From: JAIBJN01 sp963802795
GTDB taxonomy: Bacteria; Actinomycetota; Thermoleophilia; Gaiellales; Gaiellaceae
NCBI GenBank assembly: GCA_963802795.1
Contig: CAWDJV010000003.1
Span: 186,001 to 250,000, forward strand
DNA: 64,000 nucleotides
Direction: 5' to 3'
Of the stretch, positions 16,901 to 25,931 are shown in pieces. Position numbers and translations under genes: made by a program. Position 1 is the stretch's first letter. Each line of letters starts with the position of its first letter. The notes beneath the pieces are model-generated. The model did not search any database. It worked only from the letters and a program-made list of their open reading frames with translations, and was not told where the DNA came from.

Positions 16901-17556
16901 ATCGCGGTGAAGGAGTCGACGTCGAGCGAGGCGCCCCCGACGAGTGCGCCGTCCACGTCAGGCTGGGCGAGCAGCTCCCCGGCGTTCTCGGGCTTCACGG
17001 AGCCTCCATAGAGCACCGGCGCGCCGAGGATGGTCTTGATGAATGCGTGCGCCTGCTGGGCCGTCGCCGCCGTGGCCGTCTTGCCCGTGCCGATCGCCCA
17101 GACCGGCTCGTAGGCGACGACGAGGCGGGCGTGCTGCGGGAGGACCGAGACCTGGCGGCGCAGAACCTCCTCAGTCTCCCCGCGCTCGCGCTCTACCTCG
17201 AGCTCCCCGACGCAGGCGATCACCCCGAGCCCGGCCTCGAGCGCGCGCTCGGCCCGGCGCGCGGTGGTCTCGTCGGTCTCGCCGAAGTACTGGCGACGCT
17301 CGGAATGGCCGACCAGCGAGCCGGCGACTCCCAGCTCGAGCAGCATCTCGGCGGAGACCTCCCCGGTATACGCCCCCTCCCGCTCCCAGTGCACGTTCTG
17401 GGCGTACACGGTGAGGCCGCTCACCATCGCCTCGCTGAGGGCCGTGAAAGGCGGGCAGACGATGACGTCGACGTCAGCGGGAGGCACGAACGCACGGCAG
17501 AACTCGACGGCCTCGGCAGGGCCCTTGTACATCTTCCAGTTGCCCGCGATCAGCAT
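16867..17556 (-). CDS. tpiA: Triosephosphate isomerase
   Basis: Interconverts DHAP and glyceraldehyde 3-phosphate. Starts MLIAGNWKMYKGPAEAV with the AGNWKM motif. It has the catalytic His in VAGSLVGHSERRQYFGE, the catalytic Glu in VVAYEPVWAIGTGKTA, and the phosphate loop VLYGGSVKPENAGEL then GALVGGASLD. 229 aa is slightly short for the family. An upstream GTG near 17595 would add 13 residues and cannot be excluded. Confidence 0.95.
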   Translation of the reverse strand: MLIAGNWKMYKGPAEAVEFCRAFVPPADVDVIVCPPFTALSEAMVSGLTVYAQNVHWEREGAYTGEVSAEMLLELGVAGSLVGHSERRQYFGETDETTARRAERALEAGLGVIACVGELEVERERGETEEVLRRQVSVLPQHARLVVAYEPVWAIGTGKTATAATAQQAHAFIKTILGAPVLYGGSVKPENAGELLAQPDVDGALVGGASLDVDSFTAICETAALLSRS

Positions 17557-17661
17557 GCGCTTGGCGGCGAGCCGCGGGGCACCCCATCCCACCACCCGCT
17601 TTCCAGCGTAGCGAGGAAAAGCGCAACCGTGGGACGCGGGAGTGTGTCGAAATCGTGCATT

Positions 17662-18693
17662 TCAGTCCTCCGGGATGGCCGCGACGCCGGGGAGCTCCTT
17701 TCCCTCGAGCAGCTCCAGGGAGGCACCCCCGCCCGTCGAGATCCAGTCGATCTTGCCCGCCAGGCCGAGCTCCTCGACCGCCCGGACCGAGTCGCCGCCG
17801 CCGACGACCGTGTGCGCATCCGCCGCGGCGACGGCCTCGGCCACGGCCTTCGTGCCGGCGGCGAAGCGCGGCCATTCGAAGACGCCCATCGGCCCGTTCC
17901 AGAACACCGTCCGCGCCTCGGCAATTCGCTGCGCATACCGTTCCCGCGTCGCCGGCCCGACGTCGAGGCCGAGCCAGCCGTCTGGCAACGCGTCCCACGG
18001 CACGACGCGGGCCTCGGCGTCCTCCTCGAAGGCAGCCGCGGCGACGACGTCCTCGGGCAGCTCGTAGCCGGCGTCGCGCTCGACCTCCTCGGCCATCTTC
18101 CCGCCGACCAGGACGACGTCCGCCCTCTCTCCCAGAGCGCGGAGAACGCCGATCTTGTCGGCCACCTTGGCCCCGCCGAGCACGGCGACGAACGGCCGCT
18201 CGGGGGACTCGAGCAGCGAGCCGAGCTCCTCGAGCTCCCGCAGGAGCAGGAGGCCGGCGTAGGCAGGGAGCTGGTGCGCTACGCCCTCGGTCGAGGCGTG
18301 CGCGCGATGAGCCGAGCCGAATGCGTCGTTCACGTAGAGGTCCCCGTGCGCTGCGAGCTCCCGCGCCAGCGTCGGGTCGTTCGCCGTCTCCCGCGGGTCG
18401 AAGCGCGTGTTCTCGAGGAGCCGGACCCGCTCGTCGGGAGTCAGCTCGCGGAGCCTCGTCCCGACCGGTTTCAGCGAGAACGCCGGGTCGGGTCCCTCCG
18501 GGCGGCCCAGGTGGGACATGAGCACGACCTCGGAGGCCTCGCGCTCGAGGAGGAGCCGAATCGTCGGCAGCGCCGCGCGGATCCGCGTGTCGTCGGCGAC
18601 CTGTCCGTCCTCGAGCGGGACGTTGAAGTCGACGCGGCCGAGCACGCGCCTGCCGGCGACGTCGGCGGCCTCGACCGAGCGCGGGCGGTGCAC
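17662..18693 (-). CDS. pgk: Phosphoglycerate kinase, compact form
   Basis: Makes ATP from 1,3-bisphosphoglycerate. N domain: GRVDFNVPLEDGQVADDTRI, LMSHLGRPEGPDPAFSLKP, LLENTRFDPRE, YVNDAFGSAHRAHAST. C domain: FVAVLGGAKVADKIGVLRAL, LVGGKMAEEVERDAG, FWNGPMGVFEWPRFAAGT, VVGGGDSVRAVEELG, STGGGASLELLEGKELPGVA. 343 aa against the usual ~390-400: the stretch after GGKM that normally runs ~40 residues is reduced to about ten. GTG start at 18693 overlaps the gap stop by one base (TAGTG). Confidence 0.95.
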   Translation of the reverse strand: MHRPRSVEAADVAGRRVLGRVDFNVPLEDGQVADDTRIRAALPTIRLLLEREASEVVLMSHLGRPEGPDPAFSLKPVGTRLRELTPDERVRLLENTRFDPRETANDPTLARELAAHGDLYVNDAFGSAHRAHASTEGVAHQLPAYAGLLLLRELEELGSLLESPERPFVAVLGGAKVADKIGVLRALGERADVVLVGGKMAEEVERDAGYELPEDVVAAAAFEEDAEARVVPWDALPDGWLGLDVGPATRERYAQRIAEARTVFWNGPMGVFEWPRFAAGTKAVAEAVAAADAHTVVGGGDSVRAVEELGLAGKIDWISTGGGASLELLEGKELPGVAAIPED

Positions 18694-19688
18694 TAGAGCC
18701 GCTCGACGAGGTCAACGAGGCGGCAGCTGTAGCCCCACTCGTTGTCGTACCAGCCGAAAACCTTGACGGTCCTGCCTCGCGCCTGCGTCAGCCCGCTGTC
18801 GTAGATCGACGAGTACGAGTTCCCGATGACGTCCGAGGAGACGAGCGGCTCGTCCGAGTAGAGGAGGATGCCCTCCAGCGGTCCGCTGTCCGCCGCTTCG
18901 CGGAAGCGGGCGTTCACCTCGTCCGTGTCGACCTCGCTCTCGACCTGGACGACCAGATCGACGATGGAGCCGTCCGAGACCGGCGCGCGGACGGCGATGC
19001 CGTCCACCTTGCCCGCCAGCTCCGGGATGACGAGCCCGATCGCCTTCGCGGCACCCGTCGACGTAGGGATGAGGTTGATGGCCGCGGCGCGTGCCCGGCG
19101 CAGGTCGGAGTGAGGCAGGTCGAGGATCTGCTGGTCGTTCGTGTACGCGTGGATCGTCGTCATGAAGCCCGATTCGATGCCCCAGGCGTCGTTGAGAACC
19201 TTGGCGAGCGGGGCGACGCAGTTCGTCGTGCAGCTGGCGTTGGAGACGATCCGGTGCTGCTCGGGGTCGTAGGCATCGTCGTTGACGCCGAGGACGATCG
19301 TGACGTCGGGGTCGGTGGCGGGAGCCGAGATCACGACCTTCTCGGCACCGGCGTCGAGATGGAGCTGCGCCTTCTCCCGCTTCGTGAAGAGCCCGGTGGA
19401 CTCGAGCACCACCTGGGCGCCGAGATCCTTCCAGGGGAGGGCCGCCGGATCCCGCTCGCTCAGCAGCGCGAGCTTGTCGCCGTCGACGCTGATGCCGCCG
19501 TCCACGGCCTCGACCTCCCCCTCGAACGGCCCGAGCACCGAGTCGTACTTGAGCAGGTGGGCCATGGTCTTCGCGTCGCCGAGGTCGTTCGCAGCCACGA
19601 AGTCGATGTCGGCGCCACGCTTGTGCGCGGCGCGGAAGAAGTTCCGCCCGATCCGCCCGAATCCGTTGATTCCCACACGTACGCTCAT
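18693..19688 (-). CDS. gap: Glyceraldehyde-3-phosphate dehydrogenase
   Basis: NAD(P)-dependent oxidative phosphorylation of glyceraldehyde 3-phosphate; 331 aa, full length. VGINGFGRIGRNFFRAAHKR is the Rossmann start, IVSNASCTTNCVAPLAKVL holds the catalytic Cys, TTIHAYTNDQQILDLPHSDL the catalytic His, and KVFGWYDNEWGYSCRLVDL the C terminus. First gene of the operon with pgk, tpiA and gpmI. ATG at 19688. Confidence 0.97.
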   Translation of the reverse strand: MSVRVGINGFGRIGRNFFRAAHKRGADIDFVAANDLGDAKTMAHLLKYDSVLGPFEGEVEAVDGGISVDGDKLALLSERDPAALPWKDLGAQVVLESTGLFTKREKAQLHLDAGAEKVVISAPATDPDVTIVLGVNDDAYDPEQHRIVSNASCTTNCVAPLAKVLNDAWGIESGFMTTIHAYTNDQQILDLPHSDLRRARAAAINLIPTSTGAAKAIGLVIPELAGKVDGIAVRAPVSDGSIVDLVVQVESEVDTDEVNARFREAADSGPLEGILLYSDEPLVSSDVIGNSYSSIYDSGLTQARGRTVKVFGWYDNEWGYSCRLVDLVERL

Positions 19689-19950
19689 GCACGCTCCTCG
19701 TCGACGTTGCTCCGGCGCGGGCGATTCTATCCGGGGCCATCCGTGGAAAATTCTGGCGGTTGGCTCTTGCGCGCTCACCCTTCGTGGGATTAGGGTCGCA
19801 GGGAGAGCGGGTCTGCGCTCGCCGGGCATCGGATTCAGACCCCGTCCGTTGCCACGGTGCTGAGCGTGGTTCCAAGCGGAGGGGGAGGTCGTCCTCGGAG
19901 CTTCCCCTCCGGCCCGCTCTCGCTCGCGTGCGCCAGCCCATGGGCTAGGC

Positions 19951-19993
19951 CATGTCCCTCGCGGCCACGCCCAAGGGTCTGACCCCTGACATG
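19951..19993. repeat. REP-like palindrome, copy 1
   Basis: Outer arms CATGTC / GACATG (19951-19956, 19988-19993) enclose GGGTCTGACCC (19975-19985). It matches the copy at 56264-56306 over about 45 bp with few changes. It sits just past the 3' end of the RAYT gene, inside the 329-nt gap before gap (19689-20017), where I see nothing else. Confidence 0.75.
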
Positions 19994-20017
19994 GCTCAAA
20001 CGGCCAGGTGAGGATCG

Positions 20018-20563
20018 TCAGGCGTCGTTGACGAAGGCCGCGAAGCGGTTTCGTGCCGAATCGAGATCGCGGCCGAACAGAGCGAGCACACGGCTCGGAG
20101 CGAGGAATCGGCGTGACTGCTCCAGGCCGACGATCGCCCTGTAGCTGCCCCAGGTCCAGCCGGCGGGCTGCCCGCAGAGGCCCGCTCGAACCGGGTTCAG
20201 CGCCAAATAGCGAGTGAGCTCCAGGAGATGACCGTCGCTCTCGACCAGACCCGAATAGAACCGACCTTGGAAGAGGTGGCCATCGAACGCGTGACGGACG
20301 TTGAACGTCTGGGCGTACCGACCGTTGAGCCACTGCATGCCCTTGGACAGATCCTCCCTCGGCGTTTCCACGAGGAGGTGGTAGTGGTTCGATAGGAGGC
20401 AATAGCCATGACCGAGCCAACCGCGACGGCGTCTCAGCTCGTCCAGGAGCGTCAGAAAGCGAAGATGGTCGTGGAGGTCGAGGAAGATCGCCTGCCGGCG
20501 GTTGCCACGAGCGGTGACGTGGAAGATCCCGCCGGCGACTTCCAGACGAAGCGAACGCGGCAC
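20018..20563 (-). CDS. REP-associated tyrosine transposase (RAYT, Y1 family)
   Basis: Single-strand HUH-type transposase of the IS200/Y1 fold, about 181 aa from GTG at 20563. Landmarks: GGIFHVTARGNRRQAIFLDL near the start, HGYCLLSNHYHLLVETPRED carrying the HUH metal pair, the catalytic Tyr in MQWLNGRYAQTFNVRHAFDG, then HLFQGRFYSG and LTRYLALNPVRAGL. RAYTs mobilise REP hairpins. REP cores flank this gene in opposite orientation (19975-19985 and 20645-20661). It separates whiA from gap, which are often neighbours in actinobacteria. Confidence 0.9.
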   Translation of the reverse strand: MPRSLRLEVAGGIFHVTARGNRRQAIFLDLHDHLRFLTLLDELRRRRGWLGHGYCLLSNHYHLLVETPREDLSKGMQWLNGRYAQTFNVRHAFDGHLFQGRFYSGLVESDGHLLELTRYLALNPVRAGLCGQPAGWTWGSYRAIVGLEQSRRFLAPSRVLALFGRDLDSARNRFAAFVNDA

Positions 20564-20644
20564 GTGACGAGCGTAGGCGCCGGCGCACCTGTCCGGTCCG
20601 GTTTCCACAGACTTGACCCGTGGGCGGCCGCCTTTCCCGACACT

Positions 20645-20661
20645 CCGGGGTCAGACCCCGG
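20645..20661. repeat. REP-like palindrome core, copy 2 (inverted)
   Basis: CCGGGGTCAGACCCCGG is the exact reverse complement of the core at 56285-56301. It lies at the 5' side of the RAYT gene and nearly touches the whiA stop at 20670. Confidence 0.75.
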
Positions 20662-20669
20662 GGTTCGGA

Positions 20670-21590
20670 CTAGAGCTCGGCGAGCCGCTGGAGCCTGACG
20701 AGCCGCCTGTGGGCGGTCGCCTTCGTGGCCGGCGGGCGGCAGCGGCGCCCGAGCTCCCGCAGAGGGAGCGTGGGATGGCGCGCGCGCAGGCTCGCGATCT
20801 CCTTGAGCTCGGGCGCCAGGTGGTCGAGCCGGCCGCCTTGCTCGAGACGCCGGATGGCCCGTAGCTGGACGTCCGCGGCCCGGCTCGTTCGCACGATGTT
20901 CGCGTGGTCGGCGTTCGCGAGCCGGTTCGCGCGCGCCCGGGTCGCGGCCACGACCGCGTCCTCCCCCAGCCGGAGCGCAGCGTCATGGGCGCCGAGGTAC
21001 GCGAGAAGCTCGCCGATCGGCTCCAGCCCCTTCACGTACGCGATTGCGTGCCGGTCGCGCTCGTAGACGGCAAGCTCGAACCCGTCCCTGGAAGCGAGCT
21101 CGGCGAGGAAGGAGGCGACATCGCCCTCGGCCGTCCGCAGCTCCAGATGCGCGTTCCTCGGGCCCGTGACCGACCCGGCGGCGAGGAAGGCGCCGCGCAG
21201 GTAGGCGGCGCGGCAGCAGGCGCGCGCGACCACGCGCCGCGGCGGCCGCGGCAGCGGCGCGAGGTTCGCGTCGAGGACGCCCGCCTCGTTCAACACCTGG
21301 AGAGCGCGCGCGTCGTCGGCGAGATGGATCTGGAAGCGCGTGTCCCGCTCGAACGCGCGCTGCCGGTAGGTCCTGATTTCGCAGGGGACGCCGTAGGAGC
21401 GGAGGAGCGAGAACGCCCGCCTCGCGACCGCTCCACTCGCGACTTCCAGGTGGAGGCCGATCCGCCCGCCACCGCGGAGGTGAACGCTCCCGGCGCCGCG
21501 CACGAGAGCGGAGAGCTCGGCAAGCCGGCAGCAGGCCTTGCGCGGCTCGATGGCCGCGAGCTCCCCCCGAACGTCCTCGGAGAGGCTCAC
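20670..21590 (-). CDS. whiA: DNA-binding regulator WhiA
   Basis: Sporulation/cell-division regulator family, 306 aa, with a LAGLIDADG-like N domain and a C-terminal helix-turn-helix. Landmarks: KACCRLAELSALVRGAGSVH, CCRAAYLRGAFLAAGSVTGP, NAHLELRTAEGDVASFL, then the HTH NADHANIVRTSRAADVQLRA and LRARHPTLPLRELGRRCRPP. GTG at 21590 overlaps the ogt stop (GTGA). In many Gram-positives whiA follows rapZ and yvcK; neither is present here. Confidence 0.95.
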   Translation of the reverse strand: MSLSEDVRGELAAIEPRKACCRLAELSALVRGAGSVHLRGGGRIGLHLEVASGAVARRAFSLLRSYGVPCEIRTYRQRAFERDTRFQIHLADDARALQVLNEAGVLDANLAPLPRPPRRVVARACCRAAYLRGAFLAAGSVTGPRNAHLELRTAEGDVASFLAELASRDGFELAVYERDRHAIAYVKGLEPIGELLAYLGAHDAALRLGEDAVVAATRARANRLANADHANIVRTSRAADVQLRAIRRLEQGGRLDHLAPELKEIASLRARHPTLPLRELGRRCRPPATKATAHRRLVRLQRLAEL

Positions 21591-22045
21591 AGCTCGATGC
21601 CTTCCAGCGCGAGGAGGCGGCGCTTGTAGTCGAGCCCGAGCGAGCCGTAGGAGCCGATCCCGCCGGCCGAGACGACGCGATGGCAGGGCACGACGAGCGG
21701 AAAGCGGTTGCCGGCGCAGAAGCTTCCGGCTGCCCGCTGCGCATTGGGGTAGCCGGCGAGCGCGGCGAGCTCCCCGTACGTGACCACCTCGCCACGCGGC
21801 ACGGCCCTGAGCGTCTCGGCCACGGCCCGCTGGAAGCGCGTCGCCCACTCGAGGTCGAGCTCGACGTCGTCGAACGACACCGCCTCGCCCCGGAAGTGCG
21901 CCCTCACCCGCTCGGCCAGCGGATGTGCCGCCGGCTCGTCCGGTGCCTCGCCTGCCCGCGGAAGCTCGTGGTAGAGGAGCGTTCCATCCTTCAGATAGAG
22001 CTCCCCGACCCCCCAGCCCGGCACGTCGTACGCGATCACGTCCAC
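21587..22045 (-). CDS. ogt: Methylated-DNA--protein-cysteine methyltransferase
   Basis: Suicidal repair of O6-alkylguanine. It has the active-site PCHRV in RFPLVVPCHRVVSAGGIGSY, the AGT fold signature GEVVTYGELAALAGYPNAQR, and the end SYGSLGLDYKRRLLALEG. 152 aa from GTG at 22045, at the short end of the family; an N-terminal domain of ~70 residues precedes the catalytic part. Overlaps whiA by four bases and is divergent from the aldehyde dehydrogenase. Confidence 0.93.
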   Translation of the reverse strand: MDVIAYDVPGWGVGELYLKDGTLLYHELPRAGEAPDEPAAHPLAERVRAHFRGEAVSFDDVELDLEWATRFQRAVAETLRAVPRGEVVTYGELAALAGYPNAQRAAGSFCAGNRFPLVVPCHRVVSAGGIGSYGSLGLDYKRRLLALEGIEL

Positions 22046-22064
22046 GACAAATAGAATGCCCTGC

Positions 22065-23711
<1,647 letters not shown>

Positions 23712-23717
23712 CCGGCC

Positions 23718-25277
23718 TCAGCCGAGCGGCGCGAGCAGCGACTTCTTCCTCTCGAAGGCGAAGAGCAGGAGATCGACCATCCGGAAGGTCCGGTTGTCCG
23801 GGCCGAGCGTCGGGCGCCAGCCGGGGTCGCGCACGATCGAGAACTCGCTCCCCTCCATCGCACGGTGGAATGTCTCCGCGACGAGCCGCGCGCCGACTCC
23901 TCCGAGCTTGCCGCCGCCGAGCTCGGCCTCGCGCAGGATGTAGAACCAGAGCGGCGTGTCGTCGAGCAGAGCGTCCCGCTGGAGACGCGTGAGCCCATCG
24001 AGCTCGGCCCCGTTCCTCCCATTCCGCAGCTCGGCCCTGGTGAGCCTGGCCACCGAGACGCCCTTGCTCCTCAGGAGCCTCGCCAGCTGCTGGCCGGTGG
24101 CCAGCCTCAGCATCCGCGCTCTCACGAGGTTGCGGAAGGCAAGATCGTCCTCGGCGCCCGGGAAGCCGGGGATGACGCGGAGCGGCCGGGCGAGCTTCGT
24201 GTCGATGCGCATCGCGCGGTTGAAACGCGCCGCCGGCACGGCGAGATTGTCACGCCCGGCCTCCCGGAAGTCGTAGAGCCGCCGGAAGTCCGCGATCCAG
24301 TTGCTCGGGAGCCTCCGCCCGCCGCCCAGCGTGCCGCTCCCGGCCGAGAACTCGAAGAGCAGGTCGAGCGTGCCGCTCCCGAGGTCGAAGCGCCTGTTCC
24401 AGCTGTAGTCCGCTCTCACCATGCTGTGACCCAGGCGGAACGCGGCCACCGAGAACTCGATTGGCATGGTCGGCACGTCCATCGGGCTCGCCCCCACCTC
24501 GAAAACCTTCCGCCCGTTTCTGAAGACATCGGCGACCACGCTTCGCGCGCAGACGCGAGGCAGGTAGTCGTGGCGGAGCATCCACTGGTAGTGCTTCACC
24601 ACGAGCTCCCTCGCCCGGGCGAAGCGTTGCGCCTGGGGGACCGAGGAGGGCAGGCTGTCGACGACGCGGTTGTGGAAGCGGATGAACGCCAGGTGCGTCT
24701 GCGCGACGGCGAGGTTCTCGTCGTTGCGGGGATCGGGGATCACGGCGCGCCTCCGTGCCGCCGCCCTCGTCCCCATGCCCCGGGGAAGATCGAAGCCCTC
24801 CCGCGCCCGGTCCTCGCCGATCCGATCCGTCCTCCCCATCTTCAGGTGGACGTCGTCGCTGTAGAACCTCGCCGAGACGGGATCCTGCGGGCCGGCGCCG
24901 TAGAGCGAGTCGAGATCGAGGCTCGGGGACCTGGCCTGCACGAGCTGCGCAGGCGTCACGCGCTCGCCGAGCATGACGTTCGTCTTGTCGAACGTGAGGT
25001 CGTGGTCGACGAACTGGCCGAGGTAGGTGAAGCCCGCCGGCACGCGCGAGACACGTCCGGTGCCCGAGGTCATCGCGTTCGCGAGCTCCCGGAGCGCGGC
25101 CGTGGAGTGCTGCTTCCCGCGCGGAGCGAGCCTCGTGAAGCGGAACGGCGGCGCCGCGGCCGCAGCAGAGCCTACGAGCGCGCGATCGCGCCCCCCGGCG
25201 CTCTCCGCCAGCAGCCCCTCGCCGAGGACGAAGTAGCTCTCGGAACCGTGCCGTCCCACCGACGTGGAGACTTCCAC
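23718..25277 (-). CDS. Animal-type heme peroxidase family protein
   Basis: 519-aa member of the animal heme peroxidase (myeloperoxidase-like) superfamily. The distal His lies in LGQFVDHDLTFDKTN (His92), the conserved helix is DPRNDENLAVAQTHLAFIRF then HNRVVDSL, and the proximal His lies in VAAFRLGHSMVRADY (His284). No signal peptide or membrane span is visible, so a cytoplasmic place or non-classical export is implied. Bacterial members oxidise halides or fatty acids in some cases; the substrate here is unknown. Downstream of the DsbA-like gene and convergent with pruA, 6 nt apart. Confidence 0.9.
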   Translation of the reverse strand: MEVSTSVGRHGSESYFVLGEGLLAESAGGRDRALVGSAAAAAPPFRFTRLAPRGKQHSTAALRELANAMTSGTGRVSRVPAGFTYLGQFVDHDLTFDKTNVMLGERVTPAQLVQARSPSLDLDSLYGAGPQDPVSARFYSDDVHLKMGRTDRIGEDRAREGFDLPRGMGTRAAARRRAVIPDPRNDENLAVAQTHLAFIRFHNRVVDSLPSSVPQAQRFARARELVVKHYQWMLRHDYLPRVCARSVVADVFRNGRKVFEVGASPMDVPTMPIEFSVAAFRLGHSMVRADYSWNRRFDLGSGTLDLLFEFSAGSGTLGGGRRLPSNWIADFRRLYDFREAGRDNLAVPAARFNRAMRIDTKLARPLRVIPGFPGAEDDLAFRNLVRARMLRLATGQQLARLLRSKGVSVARLTRAELRNGRNGAELDGLTRLQRDALLDDTPLWFYILREAELGGGKLGGVGARLVAETFHRAMEGSEFSIVRDPGWRPTLGPDNRTFRMVDLLLFAFERKKSLLAPLG

Positions 25278-25293
25278 TGGGTGAGGCCGTCTG

Positions 25294-25914
25294 TCAATCG
25301 CCCGCAGCGGGCGCCGTCCCCTGGAGCTGCTCGACCGCCTGCTCGAAGAGCTCCTCCGGCTGTGCGCCCATCACGAGCAGGCGTCCCCCGAGGACGAAGG
25401 CGGGGATGGCGTAGATGCCGTGACGGTTGGCCTCCTGCGTGGAAGCGGCGATCCGGTCGGAGTAGCGACCCTCGGCGAGGACTGCCTGGGCTTCGGCGCG
25501 GTCGAGCCCGGCTTCGGCGCCGAGCTCGAGAAGGACGTCATCGTCGGCGAGGTCGGCCGACTCCGACCAGTACGCGTGCATGAGGCGGGTGTGAACCGGC
25601 TCGTGGAGGCCGACATCGCGCGCGAGCTCGCTCACCTGGAGTGCGTGGAGCGTGTTCGGAAGCCGGTCGGAGGGGTTGTACGTGAGCCCGGCGGCCTCGA
25701 TGACTCTCCTGGTGTGTCCGTGGATGCCCGCCCCGTAGCGCTGCTCCAGATCGGTGCGCGGCTTGCCCTCATCGGGATACTCCGGATGCAGGAAGAAGGG
25801 CAGCCAGTCCACCTGCGCGCCGAACCGGCGCTCGAGCCACTCGGCCCGCGCGAGGCCGACGTAGCAGAACGGTCAGGTGTAGTCGCTCCAGATCGTGACC
25901 GTGAGGTCGTCCAC
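25294..25914 (-). CDS. frnE: DsbA/FrnE-family oxidoreductase with in-frame UGA at the redox site (candidate selenoprotein)
   Basis: Thioredoxin-fold 2-hydroxychromene isomerase/DsbA-like protein, 206 aa if UGA is read. The frame opens at GTG 25914 and reads VTIWSDYT-UGA-PFCYVGLARAEWLE, so UGA (25875-25873, codon 14) replaces the first Cys of the CPFC motif; the second Cys (17) is kept. Downstream the same frame is intact and typical: VDWLPFFLHPEYPDEGKPR, LHEPVHTRLMHAYWSESADL, YAIPAFVLGGRLLVMGAQPE. A hairpin with a GAGU loop starts 22 nt after the UGA. It lies 17 nt behind uvrC, so is likely co-transcribed. Alternatives: a C/T-to-A sequence error, or a gene starting inside (ATG 25812) without the active site. 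Confidence 0.75.
25828..25851 (-). promoter_or_regulatory. Candidate bacterial SECIS hairpin
   Basis: On the minus strand, GCGC-GGGCC-loop GAGT-GGCTC-GA-GCGC forms a 5-bp stem (one G-U) extended by a 4-bp GCGC stem after a 2-nt bulge. The loop occupies +31 to +34 after the UGA and begins with G, within the spacing and loop rule used for bacterial SECIS. A competing hairpin (TCGGCC / GGCCGA, 25841-25859) overlaps it. Confidence 0.45.
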
Positions 25915-25931
25915 CGTGACCAGGCTACCCG

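Noticed and set aside
18693..20588. Open extension of gap upstream to 20588, giving a 631-residue protein
   Set aside because: The added part is low-complexity text antisense or out of frame to the RAYT gene and the REP; gap has a good ATG at 19688.
25294..25812. DsbA-like gene starting at the internal ATG 25812
   Set aside because: This would delete the redox motif and first strand, while the upstream in-frame text is perfect family sequence; the longer UGA-containing reading explains more.
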